Below the pieces are notes generated by a model. That model worked only from the letters and a program-made list of their open reading frames with translations. It did no database searches and was not told the DNA's origin. From Rheum nobile (taxonomy: Eukaryota > Streptophyta > Magnoliopsida > Caryophyllales > Polygonaceae), in the NCBI GenBank assembly GCA_027886185.1, contig WOAB01000011.1:11860001-11924000 (forward strand): a DNA stretch of 64,000 bases, read 5' to 3'. The position numbers were made by a program, and so were the translations under genes. Positions 1 through 11,280 of the stretch are shown piece by piece; the stretch's first letter is position 1, and the number at the start of each line of letters is the position of its first letter.

Positions 1-31
1 GTGAATCTTTAACGTGATTTGTATTGACCAG

Positions 32-3000
32 CTGTGGGACTTGACAGCCGGGAAGCTGATGCATGATTTTAAGTGTCACGAAGGGCAAGTTCAATGTATA
101 GATTTCCATCCACATGAATTTCTCATGGCAACAGGTTAGAAATCTTTTATGTTGTTGAACATATGCATTTTCTAGTATGTTTTAGTAGAGAAGTGATTCG
201 AAGAAATCGTTTGTCAAGTATCCGGAATTGAGTGAAGCTGCTGGCCTTTTGTTGTTTAAATAGTCTTCTAGCGGACCTTGACCTCTTTTGTGCTTTCATT
301 ATATTGTTATCTCACTATTTATTGGTGTCTTAGTGAAGGAGTCTTTTGGTTGCATAAAGGAATGATATGCAAATGGGAGAAGAGTTAGGCAAAGTAATAG
401 AATGACTTCCCAAATTGTTAAAAATAATCTTAATCCAACAATGAGTGTATTTAGTGAATTAGGGCATTGTTTTGCTAAACATTGTTGGAGCCCATGTTGA
501 CAAAATGCATCATCGTAATTGTATATTTGATTCATATGATATTCATTTTCAATTTTCTCAATCTATTGACATGTGTACTTTGATGAGATTTTGATGTGCT
601 TGCGCTATGATATAAAATGTTCCTGCCCATACACAGGTTCCGCAGACAAAACTGTTAAATTTTGGGATCTTGAAACCTTTGAGCTGATTGGAACTGCTGG
701 ACCTGAGGTAATTATCTTGATGGGAACTAGTACTTGCTGTCTATATGTTAGCTCACATTGATTTTTAACTGTTACATGGATGCTTCCTTTTTTTTTTTTA
801 CCTAGACATCTGGAGTGCGTTGTTTGACCTTCAATCCTGACGGTAGGACACTGCTTTGTGGATTGCACGAAAGTTTAAAGGTAACGTATGCAAAATGTGT
901 TGGAAAAGCAACCGGTCAAGTACAAAGAATTATGGGCATTGATGTGTTACATATTTAAATTTAATGTAAATGCTCTATTTAGGTTGTCTCTTGGGAGCCA
1001 ATACTATGTCATGATACTGTGGATGTTGGATGGTCCAAATTATCAGATCTTAATGTTCATGAAGGGAAGCTTCTTGGCTGCTCATATAATCAGAGTTGTG
1101 TTGGAGTTTGGGTTGTGGACATCTCAGTATGTGCTGCTATCAGAAATTACTTATACTTGTTTTGTAATGTTAAATTCATCAATGTTATCCTAATGTTTTT
1201 GTGCCATACCTGAAAACAGAGAACCGAACCATATGCTGTTCAAACATGTTCAAATGTTCCTTCAGAATCCAAGTCTGCTTCTGGAAGGAACTCATCAGTG
1301 TTGACTGAGAACAATGTCAAGGTTGTAGGGCGGTTGTCCACATCACAGATTTCAGATTCAAGTGAGAAAGAGATAAAGCCTGTGGGAAGAGTTCCAAGTC
1401 CAACAAACTCACTTCCTGTGAATAAAGATTCAAGAGTTATCTCATGTACGTTTCATATAGCATTCTGCCTTGCTTTCTTCTCCGTTTCAGCTCTTATAAT
1501 TTGTTTCTGTCCTCAGAGTTATCATTGAATTGTATATTCTAAGTCGTACTTATGGTCTCTGGTGAAGCTACTACTGGTGTACCTGGTACCCCTCACAGAA
1601 ATAGTATAAGCACTAGTCCAAAAAATACTGCTGCTTCAACTGCAATTCCTAGCACGGTATCTATGAGAAGAAATGCTGTGAGGTCACAAATAACAAGCAA
1701 TGGTACAGCCTACAGTAAGTCTGATATAGTACCTGTTGTTGTGCCAAGAAATGATCCAAGATTGGAGGAGGCTGCTGAAACAAGAAAGGAGATTTTTGCT
1801 AGAAGAACGATCCCACTCTCTTCTCTGTCCAAATCGACTAGTTTTAGAAGGCCTTCAAATGTAAGCAACGTGTCAGAGGGGCCTATTATTAATGCTTTAC
1901 CAGAGTCCATGACTGGCAAATCTCTGGAAGGGGGCGGAGTTGCAAATAAGAATATCATGCGCTCAGTCAGGAACCTGAGCATTAGTCCTGATGACAGGTC
2001 CATTGGCTTGAAGCATGAAAACAGATCTTCTGTAGAGCCAAATGCTGGCGTTCGACATGCAAGTTGTATGTATTTCTCCTTGCTTCACATTGAGTTATTT
2101 CTCTAATAGAAAACTCATTATAATCATGCCTTGCTTTGCTTAAAAGTAAAAAAAAACTATCTTACTATCTGGACATTCAGTTGTTCATTTATACTCAATA
2201 TTGTTTCACAATTTTAAATGAAATATATGCTGAAAGCCTGAAAGTTCTTCAAATCTCATTTTCTTAAGTAGGATAGTGACAAATATAAAGACAAATCATT
2301 GTCATTCTTGTAGTGATGGAAAAAGTACTCCCTTGGACCCAAATGAGGAATAGTGTATTACTCAGGACTTCCCACTTTTGTGGGTCATTTACCATTGTTT
2401 CAATAAAGTTGTGGGTTGAGTTGTTTCAGTGTTGATTAAAGGGGCTAGACTGGATAGTTTACTTAGTTTTCATCTATGCTTGATCATATGTGCACTGTAC
2501 AATATATATATTATCTGTTAAGAGTTGTTTATTAATATCTGCTGTACTCAAATGTTATATTCGGCTTTATTTGAAGTAATTATTACTTTCACCTGATCCA
2601 GAACATTTTGTTTGGTTGAAGCACATCAATGGTCGTGTTTTGTCTGCTAAAAGTTTGACTATAATTGAGAGACTAGAGTGTTACTATCTTAGAGCAGATT
2701 CACATTGACCATGGGAGCAAGAACCGTGAGAGATGTCACAAAATATTTGGTCCTCATGCATGTGTCTGTATATGCAGATTCTGTTGCCAGTAATGATGGA
2801 TAGTTGTGAACATACACTAGCATATTCCTATTTCTGCACTTTATGTACTCATTCTTACATATTTTTGCTTTCCTCTCAGATGAATTCCGGATGCATAAAA
2901 CAAGCACAGACCCAAATTCATATGGAGTTCAAAGGACAGGTGTTTCTGTCATCTAAACACTTCTTGAATATTCCATCAGATTGATGCAAATAAAATTCAC

Positions 3001-6000
3001 TTATCTTGTTTTATTAAAGCTGACTTGAATTGCTGTGTTTCATCAATTTAGGAAGAGCACGTTCTTTTGTTGCCAACTGTGAGGGGAAAGAGAGATCTCC
3101 TGGTTATGAGGGTCCTGCAACAGTCACTCGTGATGAACCAATCCTTACTTCTAACATGGTATAATTTCTTCCGTCCATTATGTAGTCACTCTCATATCTA
3201 TTTTTACCACATGTTTCTTAGGAATGTAATCAACATGTTTCTTCTCCTAGTTGAAAAAAGATAGAAATGGACAAAACAGTTGACAAGAAGTAGAAATCAT
3301 CATTGCTTTGCCCCTTGATCCCTATTCCTCTTGAATGAACTCCTTTCTGTATCCACCTTAAACTGCTCATATATGAAGCATTATGATAGTTATTTCCTTT
3401 TTGAGACAGGCAAAGTTGGTTTATTTCTATTTACATTTGGGTTTGGCTCAAGTTGAGATGGGTTTGCTTTTACTTCTTATGTTTTGTTGAAATTGTATGT
3501 ATGTACTGACTCACTACCTCCGTCACTAATTATTTTTCACCTTAGACTAATGTACTACAAGTCTACAACCAATACAATGAACACATTGATTAAAACCTTT
3601 TTAATCATCCAAAACTTACACTATTAACTAAATGTTGATAGAAGAGTATTGGGGAATGTACAGAGTGAAGTTGCGGAATAGTCAAATTCATTGATTCAAT
3701 ATGGGGTATATTTGGAGAAAGGAATTATTTTTATACATCAATATTATTAAAAAGGCAAATAATTTGAGACAAGAATAAGGCAAATCATATGTACCGAGGT
3801 TGTGTGTGTATAAAGTATATGATACTTATGTATATATGTTAAAATGTCAGTACATTCTCTGTTACCTTTACATTTAGGGAATATTTGTTTCTGCTATTCA
3901 TGTACATGCTAAATAGCTCGCCAGAAATTGCCCAAAAAGTTTAGAAGCTTCTCCACCCTCCATGCATACTGATATGATGAAATTTTACTAATAATATTAC
4001 CTGTTTGATTTTGTGATTCAGTCACTCTTACACAAAAGTCAATTTTTCTTGTTATTTCGTTTTCCATTATGTATGAATTTGCTTCATATGTTAAGTTTTT
4101 TACTTTTATTACTTGATTTTTATAACTTATTATCTATATGTTGTTTTTTGTTTAACTTGTTTTTTTACATCTTAACACCAGAAGTCTAAACGAGGATATC
4201 TCTCATCTTCTGAAAAAGAAATGTGTTCGGTTAGCGATGATGATGCTGTACCAGACATATTGGAAAAACACGATAAATTCATGAGCATCATACAGAATCG
4301 TTTGGCCAAATTGCAGGTAATCCTATCAGATAAAATGTGTCTTTGTCATTGTTGCTTATTTATATTTCAAGTGTTTTCTTCTTTTTCTTCTAAAGCATTG
4401 CAGCGGAATTGCATTCCTTCATTGTCATGTGAATTAAAATGCATGCTCATTCTTTCTAAATATTTTGTTATTTATTTAAGGGACCTTTGCATAAGAAATA
4501 ATAAATAAAGGGACCTACCCTCGAGATCATGTAACTGCTAGGGACAAAGGGTACTTAAGTGAAAGAACGGATTATTAAAAGTTGTAGAAGCAAAGGCGTA
4601 TCTTGAATTATGGGTCCGTTTAAAGGATTTCCAGAAATCTAATGTTATTCAATCCCTAAACCCTAAGGCATGGAAATAGGTCAATTTAGAATTATGATGT
4701 TATAAATGAGGAAGATGAGATTATGGATGGATATTTTGTAACACGGATTGTCTTTGCAGAAAACTTTATTCTTTTGCTTACTCTCTGTGAAAAAGGGGCT
4801 GAATATACTACTAAATTTGCTCTAGATGATAGACTTGAACTGAAACCTTTGGGTATAGTTCTAAGAACCTCATCTTTCAAGGAGATGTAAATAATGAAAG
4901 TGCTTGTGTATTGATTTACATCACATGCATACTTATAACAGGTTGAGTGTTCTCCAAATATGATAGTATATCATTTTTTTCAACCATTTTATTTGCTGTC
5001 TATATAAACACTTGTGCGGAACTGAAGGGGTCTGTTATTATAAACTTCAGCTGTTATCGATGCGGATATATCATTTCTCTTGATCATGATGTCTGACCTT
5101 TCTAAGTGATATATCTGTAGATTGTCCGAAGATATTGGGAGAGAAATGACATAAAAGCAACAATAGGTGCAATGGAAAAGATGGGTGATCATGGAGTAAG
5201 TGTTCTTTTTGAGATGCTTTTATGGTCTTCAATTTTGAAATCAATTGCCAAGTAGACAACCTGGTACTCCGTCTCAGCTTATTATGTTCTGCACATGTAG
5301 GTCCTGGCAGATGTAGTCAGCTTGTTAGCAGAAAAGGTTGATGTTATTACATTAGAAGTTTGTACTGGCCTCTTGCCGCTTCTTGCTGGCCTTCTCGAAA
5401 GTGACATGGACAGGTGAAAGGTTATTTCATTATTCTCGGCTTAAAATCATTGCTTTTTGCTGTGCACTAAACTAAGACAAGTTTTCTTTTTCGAACACAA
5501 CAAACCCCTATAATATCACACCTAAGACTCTAGCAGCCAGATTTGACCAGTTATTATGTGATGCTCTGCCTTCTGACCGATTGATTAAAACCTTTTCGTT
5601 GTGTATAAAGACCATGAATCTCACCCCCTAATTCCTTATAGGTATGTCTTTTGGAGTAGGTAATAGTGTAGGAATCACAATGTTGAATTTGTTGATGTTA
5701 AACCATTTTTTATCTGGCTCCAAAGGAAATGCATGTCATGTTTTGGGCAAATATAGCCGATGAGCGAACTTTTTTGTTGCCATTTCTAGATTGTTTTTTT
5801 TTTAGTAACTACAAGGATATACTTTGTGGGATTATGAGAGAGAAAATGGACATCAAATTCAAGCTGGCTCCTCTATTTCAGGCACCTAGAAGTTTCTTTG
5901 GAACTGCTGGTTAAGCTTGTGAGAGTATTTGGTCCAGTCATCTATCCAGCTGTATCAGCTTCTACTCCATCTGTTGGCGTAGATATTGAGTTAGAGCAAA

Positions 6001-6312
6001 GGTCTGAGGTGCCTCTATAAGCAACATTTTATTTTTCTTGACTCACTGAGCATTCTTTCTTACTTGAAACTTGTATTGGCTATATATATCTAGGATGGAA
6101 CGATGCAACCTGTGCTTTATTGAACTCGAAAAAGTCAAACGCTGCCTGCCCTCCTTTACAAGGTCGGAATCCCATTTACCAATTAAGTTATTTCTTCTTT
6201 CATGGTTCGTCTTAGTTAAATTAAACATCTCTTTGTATCCTGTAGAAGAGGGGGTTCAGTTGCAAAACTTGCACAGGAGCTCAACCTTTCAATGACATCG
6301 GCGTATGGATGA
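32..6312 (+). CDS. KTN80: Katanin p80 WD40-containing subunit B1-like, 3' part of gene (14 exons)
   Basis: This is the regulatory subunit of the microtubule-severing katanin complex, which targets the p60 AAA ATPase to microtubule crossovers and branch points. Exons read by eye: 32-134, 637-707, 806-880, 983-1126, 1220-1445, 1544-2065, 2880-2939, 3052-3158, 4182-4316, 5121-5195, 5301-5413, 5882-6001, 6094-6162, 6246-6312. All introns are GT-AG and all phases agree, giving 628 residues plus TGA. The first exons encode the end of the WD40 propeller (LWDLTAGKL, SADKTVKFWDLETFELIG, then NQSCVGVWVVD). The 1544-2065 exon is a long Ser/Thr/Arg-rich linker (about residues 207-380). From exon 9 on the sequence is the helical con80 domain (HDKFMSIIQNRLAKLQ, RRYWERNDIKATIGAMEKMG, LADVVSLLAEKVDVITLEV) that binds p60. 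The N-terminal WD repeats lie outside the window. No stop or frameshift was seen. The assignment is firm; exact splice sites need a transcript. Confidence 0.93.
3512..3780. repeat. Stowaway-like MITE remnant in katanin intron 8
   Basis: The left end reads CTACCTCCGTCACTAATTAT, resembling the CTCCCTCCGTC-type terminus of plant Stowaway elements. The right end, read on the other strand, shows a degenerate match (about GTCTCAAATTATTT). The ends are imperfect and I could not fix a TA target duplication, so this is a likely but old insertion of about 270 bp inside the 1-kb intron between 3158 and 4182. Confidence 0.4.
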
Positions 6313-7363
6313 GGGTAAAATCTGACTTTACATTGAGATATGACCTTGAAGCTTTCAACTACCTCATTTAGACTGATCATCTGTGGACTGACATTTTACT
6401 GCTGTCACAAGCGAGATCTACCTCAGGAGAGAGTACATGAACTTCATGCACGTTGTCTCGGGAGCTAGATATATATATGTTATGTATATGCTAATCCAAG
6501 GCATTAACTGAGTGTTTACCTTTACTAAAAACTGAACACTGAGGTTCCCCGGGAAACTTGCTGCGCTTGTAGCCTAAAACGTTGCAGGAAGGGACTCGTT
6601 GGCATCTCCCCTAAATGCTAACTCAATATCTGCTGCTACTAATTGCTACAGGTGGTTTGTGCATTCATTCTTTCTTTTTTTCCCACAATTTACATGTCTA
6701 GAAATCAATCTTAGCTGATTTGGTAGAGTAGTCAGTAGTGTGTGGGGGTGTGAGGAAGTGTATTTTTTGCTTTCTGTCTATGAAGAAGGCGGGATTTTGT
6801 ATCCCCTTCTGTTTGTTTGCTATGGAACTGTGTTTGTCAAGAAGATTGGCTTTACAAATCTCATGGTTCAACTTCCAAGGCAAAATACTTAAGCCGGATA
6901 TGAAGCCAACGTGATTGGTCCAATTTAGTGTTCTATGTAATGGACAAGTTTATGTGTACCACTTGTCGGCTATTTTGTTGTGGTGCTATCAAAAATTGAG
7001 TTTCCAATCTCATGTCACCTGTAAGAAAATAATCGGTGAAATCTCAACTTATTTGAACCTAAAATCAAAGCAATTAGTCACCGTTCTGTTGGAAACTGGA
7101 AGGTTAAGAGCTTACATTCTGCGAATTTCCTAAGGTGTCCCCCTACCTTACGGATTGAAGTTGAAGCTTAAGCTCTTCAATTGAACGGACCCTTTCTCTT
7201 TACTTCTGCCTAATGTTAGACACTTTTCCTGGCGCCTCTGTTCAAAGTTTCATAGCTAATCTCACTAGTCACCAGTAGGATTGTTGATTCTAGCCTTTGT
7301 GATCGTTGTCATCTTCAAGCTTAATTTTTTGCAATGAATCTCGTGTCGCCTGGTATTATCGAT
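6313..7363 (+). other. Katanin 3' UTR and downstream intergenic DNA
   Basis: The stretch follows the katanin stop codon. The first several hundred bases are unique-looking, without long open frames, and probably hold the 3' UTR and polyadenylation region; I could not place the cleavage site. Nothing recognisable as a gene or mobile element was seen until the oligo-T run at about 7370. Confidence 0.5.
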
Positions 7364-8885
7364 CACCACTTTTTTTTTTTTTTGATAAGGGTAAAAATTC
7401 GAGTAACCGACAAAAAGTCGGACCACTCGAGAGGCCGATAAATCGGCAACTGAAAAGTCAGTTAGTTACAACAAAGACAAGTAAATGAAAATACAACAAA
7501 GCAAAAGCGAGCTACAAGACTAGTGAGAGAAGTGAATCCACCACCAGACGACGGATCAAACAAGAAAACAATATTGGAAAATGTTGAATGGACAACCATG
7601 ACGTTGCCTCCACTCATGATGATAGATCTTCAGGAGTCTCGACCACCCTGACGTTGTCGTTTGGATCTTCAGGAGCCTCAACACCACCACGACCACAACT
7701 GGAACAACTCGATCTACACACTAAACAACTCAACAGAAGCAAAGTAGTACAACACACAAGCTTGCAAACACACTCAAAAACAAAACAAAATAAACAAAAA
7801 CAGAAAAAAGCAAATTAAAACAAAAGTAAGAACTACGGGGGACAAGGACCGAGATGGAGGGCGGAGAGGAGGAGGGCGGCGGCGGGGGGACAGGGGAGGG
7901 AGGTGGACGGCGGTAAAGGAGGAGGGGACGAGCCGGGGGGGGGGGGGAGACGCGGCGGGGCAGAGAAGGCGAGCGGAGATGGAGGCTTAGAGATGGCGGC
8001 GGGGAAGAGAAGGGCGGCGGATCTGGGCTTGGAGAAGCACGGACTCCCGGCGGCGTCGGACTCCTTGGCGGCGTCGGACATGGTGGAGGCTCGGAGGAGG
8101 CTCATTCTTTTGGGGGGAGTTTCTCCCGGTGGCGGCAGATCTGGGCTTGGAGAAGCACGGACTCCCGGCGGCGTCAGCCATGGTGGAGGCTCGGAGGAGT
8201 TTTTCCCGGCGGCGGCGGATCTGGGCTTGGAGTAGCTCGGACCCCTGGCAGCGTCGGACTCCTTGGCGGCGTCGACGGAGGCGGGGGGCGTCGGCGGTGA
8301 GGAGCAATGCTCGGTCGGAGTGGGGGCACGGTCGGAGCATTTGATAGCGAGAATGCCGCCTCTCCTTCAAAACCCCAAAAAATCACTTCTTTGCATCTTC
8401 CTGGGCTTGGAGAAGGCGAGCGGAGATGGAGCGGAGATGGAGGCTTAGAGATGGAGGCTTAGAGATGGCGGCGGGGAAGAGAAGGGCGGCGGATCTGGGC
8501 TTAGAGAAGCACGGACTCCCGGCGGCGTCGGACTCCTTGGCGGCGTCAGACATGGTGGAGGCTCGGAGGAGGCTCATTCTTTTGGGGGGAGTTTCTCCCG
8601 GTGGCGGCGGATCTGGGCTTGGAGAAGCACGGACTCCCGGCGGCGTCAGCCATGGTGGAGGCTCGGAGGAGTTTTTCCCGGCGGCGGCAGATCTGGGCTT
8701 GGAGTAGCTCGGACCCCTGGCAGCGTCGGACTCCTTGGCGGCGTCGACGGAGGCGGGGGGCGTCGGCGGTGAGGAGCAATGCTCGGTCGGAGCGGGGGCT
8801 CGGTCGGAGCATTTGATAGCGAGAATGCCGCCTCTCCTTCAAAACCCCAAAAAATCACTTCTTTGCATCTTCCTCTATCCATACA
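7364..8885 (-). mobile_element. Poly(A)-tailed retroposon (LINE-like, non-autonomous) with GC-rich 5' part
   Basis: Read on the minus strand, the element ends in ACCCTTATC followed by a run of about 17 A (oligo-T at 7367-7383 on +), the usual 3' end of a plant LINE or LINE-mobilised retroposon. Upstream of the tail are about 450 bp of T- and G-rich UTR-like sequence (7385-7830), then a strongly GC-rich region with a tandem duplication (7963-8875). No reverse transcriptase or endonuclease coding is present, so the element would be non-autonomous. I looked for a target-site duplication beside the tail and on the far side and found none. The 5' boundary (about 8885) is where the GC-rich composition stops. 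The alternative is an unrelated GC-rich repeat next to a LINE tail. Confidence 0.45.
7963..8875. repeat. GC-rich tandem duplication, about 450-470 bp unit, two copies
   Basis: The segment starting GAGAAGGCGAGCGGAGATGG at 7963 recurs at 8410. Both copies then run nearly base for base through the same order of motifs (GGCGGCGGGGAAGAGAAGGG, TCATTCTTTTGGGGGGAG, GGCGTCGACGGAGGCGGGGG) and end with the same tail, CTTCTTTGCATCTTCCT. The second copy has an extra ~25 bp internal repeat of GGAGATGGAGGCTTA near 8430-8460, so the offset between copies changes from 447 to 472. Within each copy a shorter block beginning GATCTGGGCTTGGAG also repeats two or three times. Open frames in this region are by-products of base composition. 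Confidence 0.85.
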
Positions 8886-9329
8886 TGGCTTTGTTATCCC
8901 AATTAAGGGTCGCTGGTTGTTGGAATTTAGGTCGTACACGGGCTTGAATTTCATGGACTATTAAAAACAAGACTCTTTTCTCTACGGAGCCTGCCAATGC
9001 AACTATTTTGACCATTTTCATTGTTGGTATTAAGAATACCATAAAATTTTGTAAAAAGGGGAAAAAATTAATTTCAAAAAATTTGAGATAAGCAATGCAA
9101 TAATAACAAGTGAGTACCACTTGTATGATACTCATTTTTTTATTCAACCTAATTTTATGACATTTGTTTTGAATTTTTATTTTTTAAAATGTCTATGAAA
9201 TTAAAGCCTATTCTCACCATCAAAGATGCTCTTAGAGATGGATTCCTGACAAATAGTTAATCATGCTACACCTATAGATAGTTGATTCCTCACCGGTGAT
9301 TGGCTGATTGATTGCTCTAAGCTCAATAG

Positions 9330-9575
9330 TACTCATGCTTTGTTGTTTAGAGGCATGATTGGTCGGTTTGGCAATTGTACTTAGAGATTATATTGGTGCT
9401 TTGGCTTGTGTGGCTTTCAAAAGATAACAAAGTTGTGATGTAGACTGTACTCAAGCTTTTGATATGCATTTTGTTGTTCAACTCATATCTAATATGGGCA
9501 TCACCAAATTGGTGTTTGAAACAATTGATTTGAACATGGTCTTTTGACTAAGTAACCCGTCTTTTTTGCTTTCGT
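9330..9575 (+). pseudogene. RNase H (RVT_3) domain, 5' half, decayed
   Basis: Translation with one stop-tolerant reading gives DYIGALACVAFKR, then QAFDMHFVVQLISNMGITK and LVFETIDLNMVF. This fits the central part of the plant RVT_3 RNase H-like domain (G-x-IGALA, helix, GITKLVFETDSLN-type strand). The remaining half of the domain lies at 10825-10999 in the same orientation. The domain belongs to LINE-type reverse transcriptase polyproteins or related stand-alone fragments. Stops and frame changes make it non-functional. Confidence 0.5.
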
Positions 9576-9599
9576 ATGTTGACATTGTTTGTTAACTTA

Positions 9600-9946
9600 G
9601 GGCACCTACAATGGTAATTTTGGGATACTCTTCCGCCCGTTCTTGATTCAAAAAGGACCTACACATTGAATTTTGTGGAATAACTAACTCAATTCATTCG
9701 TGGTGAGAGACAAGTCTTCAAAGCAATAAAAAACAAATGAAATGGGAGAAGCACGCGTTGCGCAATTCGGGATGCACACACAAAGTTCTGGGGTTGCGCA
9801 ACGTGTTCATATTTAAGTATTTGCTTAATTGTTATATATATATAATAATATAGTTAAAAAATATATTTCTTTCTTCATAAATTCTCCTTTTCTAATTATA
9901 GATACCTATACTCTATATAGAGAGGGGTTAACGGTGGAAAATGCTC
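9600..9946. mobile_element. Tourist-like MITE (PIF/Harbinger type), TTA target duplication
   Basis: The left terminus is GGGCACCTACAATGGTAA and the right terminus, reverse-complemented, is GAGCATTTTCCACCGTTAA. These are imperfect inverted repeats of the GAGCATC-(T/C)-CAATGG kind common in plant Tourist MITEs. Both ends are flanked by TTA (9597-9599 and 9947-9949), the expected 3-bp duplication. The interior is AT-rich and non-coding. It lies within the split RNase H domain. Confidence 0.6.
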
Positions 9947-9959
9947 TTAGGGGGGAAAT

Positions 9960-10370
9960 AGGGAGCAACATGGACAATATATATACACTAGATGTTCATA
10001 ATTTGTTTTTCATGATCGTGTTGTGCGGCTATACTTAGATTCACATATGTATACTAGATGTTCACATATTCATACTAGCATTAAAAAAGTATATACTAGT
10101 GGTTCACAAACTTTATACTAGAGATTTACAATCAACCTTTATATTAGAGGTTCATTGAGGTTTGAGATCATAATTTATTGCAAACTTTATATTAGATGTT
10201 CATAATTAATATACTAAATGTTCAAATTTAATAACACATGCTTTTTAATATACTAGTCGTAAAAGGTGTATGATTAATAATGGATTGTGAACCTAAGTAT
10301 AAGTTTGTGAGCCTCTATTTTAATTTAGTTTGTGAACATCTAGTATTAATATGTGAACATCAGTCATATA
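9960..10370. repeat. Degenerate dispersed repeats of a TATACTAGATGTTCACA-type motif
   Basis: The motif TACTAGATGTTCA or a one- to three-base variant occurs many times (around 9988, 10050, 10098, 10120, 10143, 10191, 10213). Near 10330 it appears in inverted form (GTGAACATCTAGTAT, GTGAACATC). This is a decayed short-period array with an inverted end, as in subterminal repeats of DNA transposons. No coding is present, and no terminal inverted repeat could be assigned. Confidence 0.55.
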
Positions 10371-10824
10371 AATGGGAGTCTAACTATAACCATGCATTGT
10401 GATCAGAAGAAAAAAATGTGGTCTAAAAAAAAGTTCGCGATATTACGGAAATGTCACTTCGTGTCACTTAATCCTACTTATCCATACTCTTTGATCAAAT
10501 TGCCCATAATACTCTATATTTTTCACCATAAGAGCAATTTTATTTGATACTCTCTATATTTCCTCACTTAGATATTTTTTTTTATCATATTTCACACAAG
10601 TATGACCATCACTTTATCTATCAAATTTAACATAAACTATATAATATTTATTTGTTAAATATAAAATTATTTTATATGAGTAGATTAGGTAATAATTTTT
10701 GTCTCATAATTACTTCAATAATTTAGGCGCTAACTTTTTTTATACTAATATCTAAATTATATATAATCAAACTAACTTTCATTGTACTAATATATAAACT
10801 AACTTCCTTGGGATATTGGGATCT
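10371..10824. other. AT-rich non-coding DNA
   Basis: The region has a very high A+T content and no plausible coding. The phrase ATCAAACTAACTTTCAT near 10770 recurs near 11095 on the other side of the RNase H fragment, so the two flanks may once have been continuous or duplicated. Confidence 0.4.
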
Positions 10825-10999
10825 TGATCTCCGATATCCTAATTCTTTTAAAATACTTTGTGATTGCCCATGCCGATCATATCTTCCGAGAATCTAATGT
10901 TGTGGCTGATCTGATTGCAAAACTTTGCAACAATTATTCTATAGAGGATACTCGTAACAATCATGAATTTCGTGTTCTCTTCCGAAAGGATGCTCTGGG
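10825..10999 (+). pseudogene. RNase H (RVT_3) domain, 3' half
   Basis: An open reading segment translates to GILISDILILLKYFVIAHAD, then HIFRESNVVADLIAKLCNN and a tail ending in a TAG stop at 10999-11001. The H-(I/V)-x-RE-(S/A)-N-x-x-AD-x-(I/L)-AK signature is the C-terminal motif of plant RVT_3 RNase H domains. It continues the fragment at 9330-9575 and is separated from it by the MITE and AT-rich DNA. Confidence 0.65.
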
Positions 11000-11280
11000 T
11001 TAGCTTCTCTGCTAAGCTTCTCAATTCTTACCTACTTCAAAATATATATATATAAACTAATTCATAACTACATTTTATCTGATCTATACTTCATCAAACT
11101 AACTTTCATAGTGTATGTATAAATTAACTTTCTTTTTCTAACTACAATTTATTTTATTAACTTTTTAACCTAATTTTCCAACATTTTGCGATAAATAGGT
11201 CAACATATTTCATTCAAACTCAAATAATACTAACTTGCATACTTTAATTCTAAGAAAAAAATTGCTTTGTAGTTCTCATA

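Noticed and set aside
1552..2106. 184-codon open frame as a separate gene
   Set aside because: It is the sixth visible exon of katanin p80 read past its splice donor.
7833..8954. Several overlapping GC-rich open frames on both strands (up to 127 codons)
   Set aside because: They occur in pairs because the DNA is tandemly duplicated, all six frames are open for composition reasons, and none shows a known domain.
8985..9235. Possible second GAGCATC-type MITE (right end CACCATCAAAGATGCTC near 9216-9232)
   Set aside because: Only one end is convincing. The candidate left end (GAGCCTGCCAATGCA) lacks a matching TTA or other duplication.
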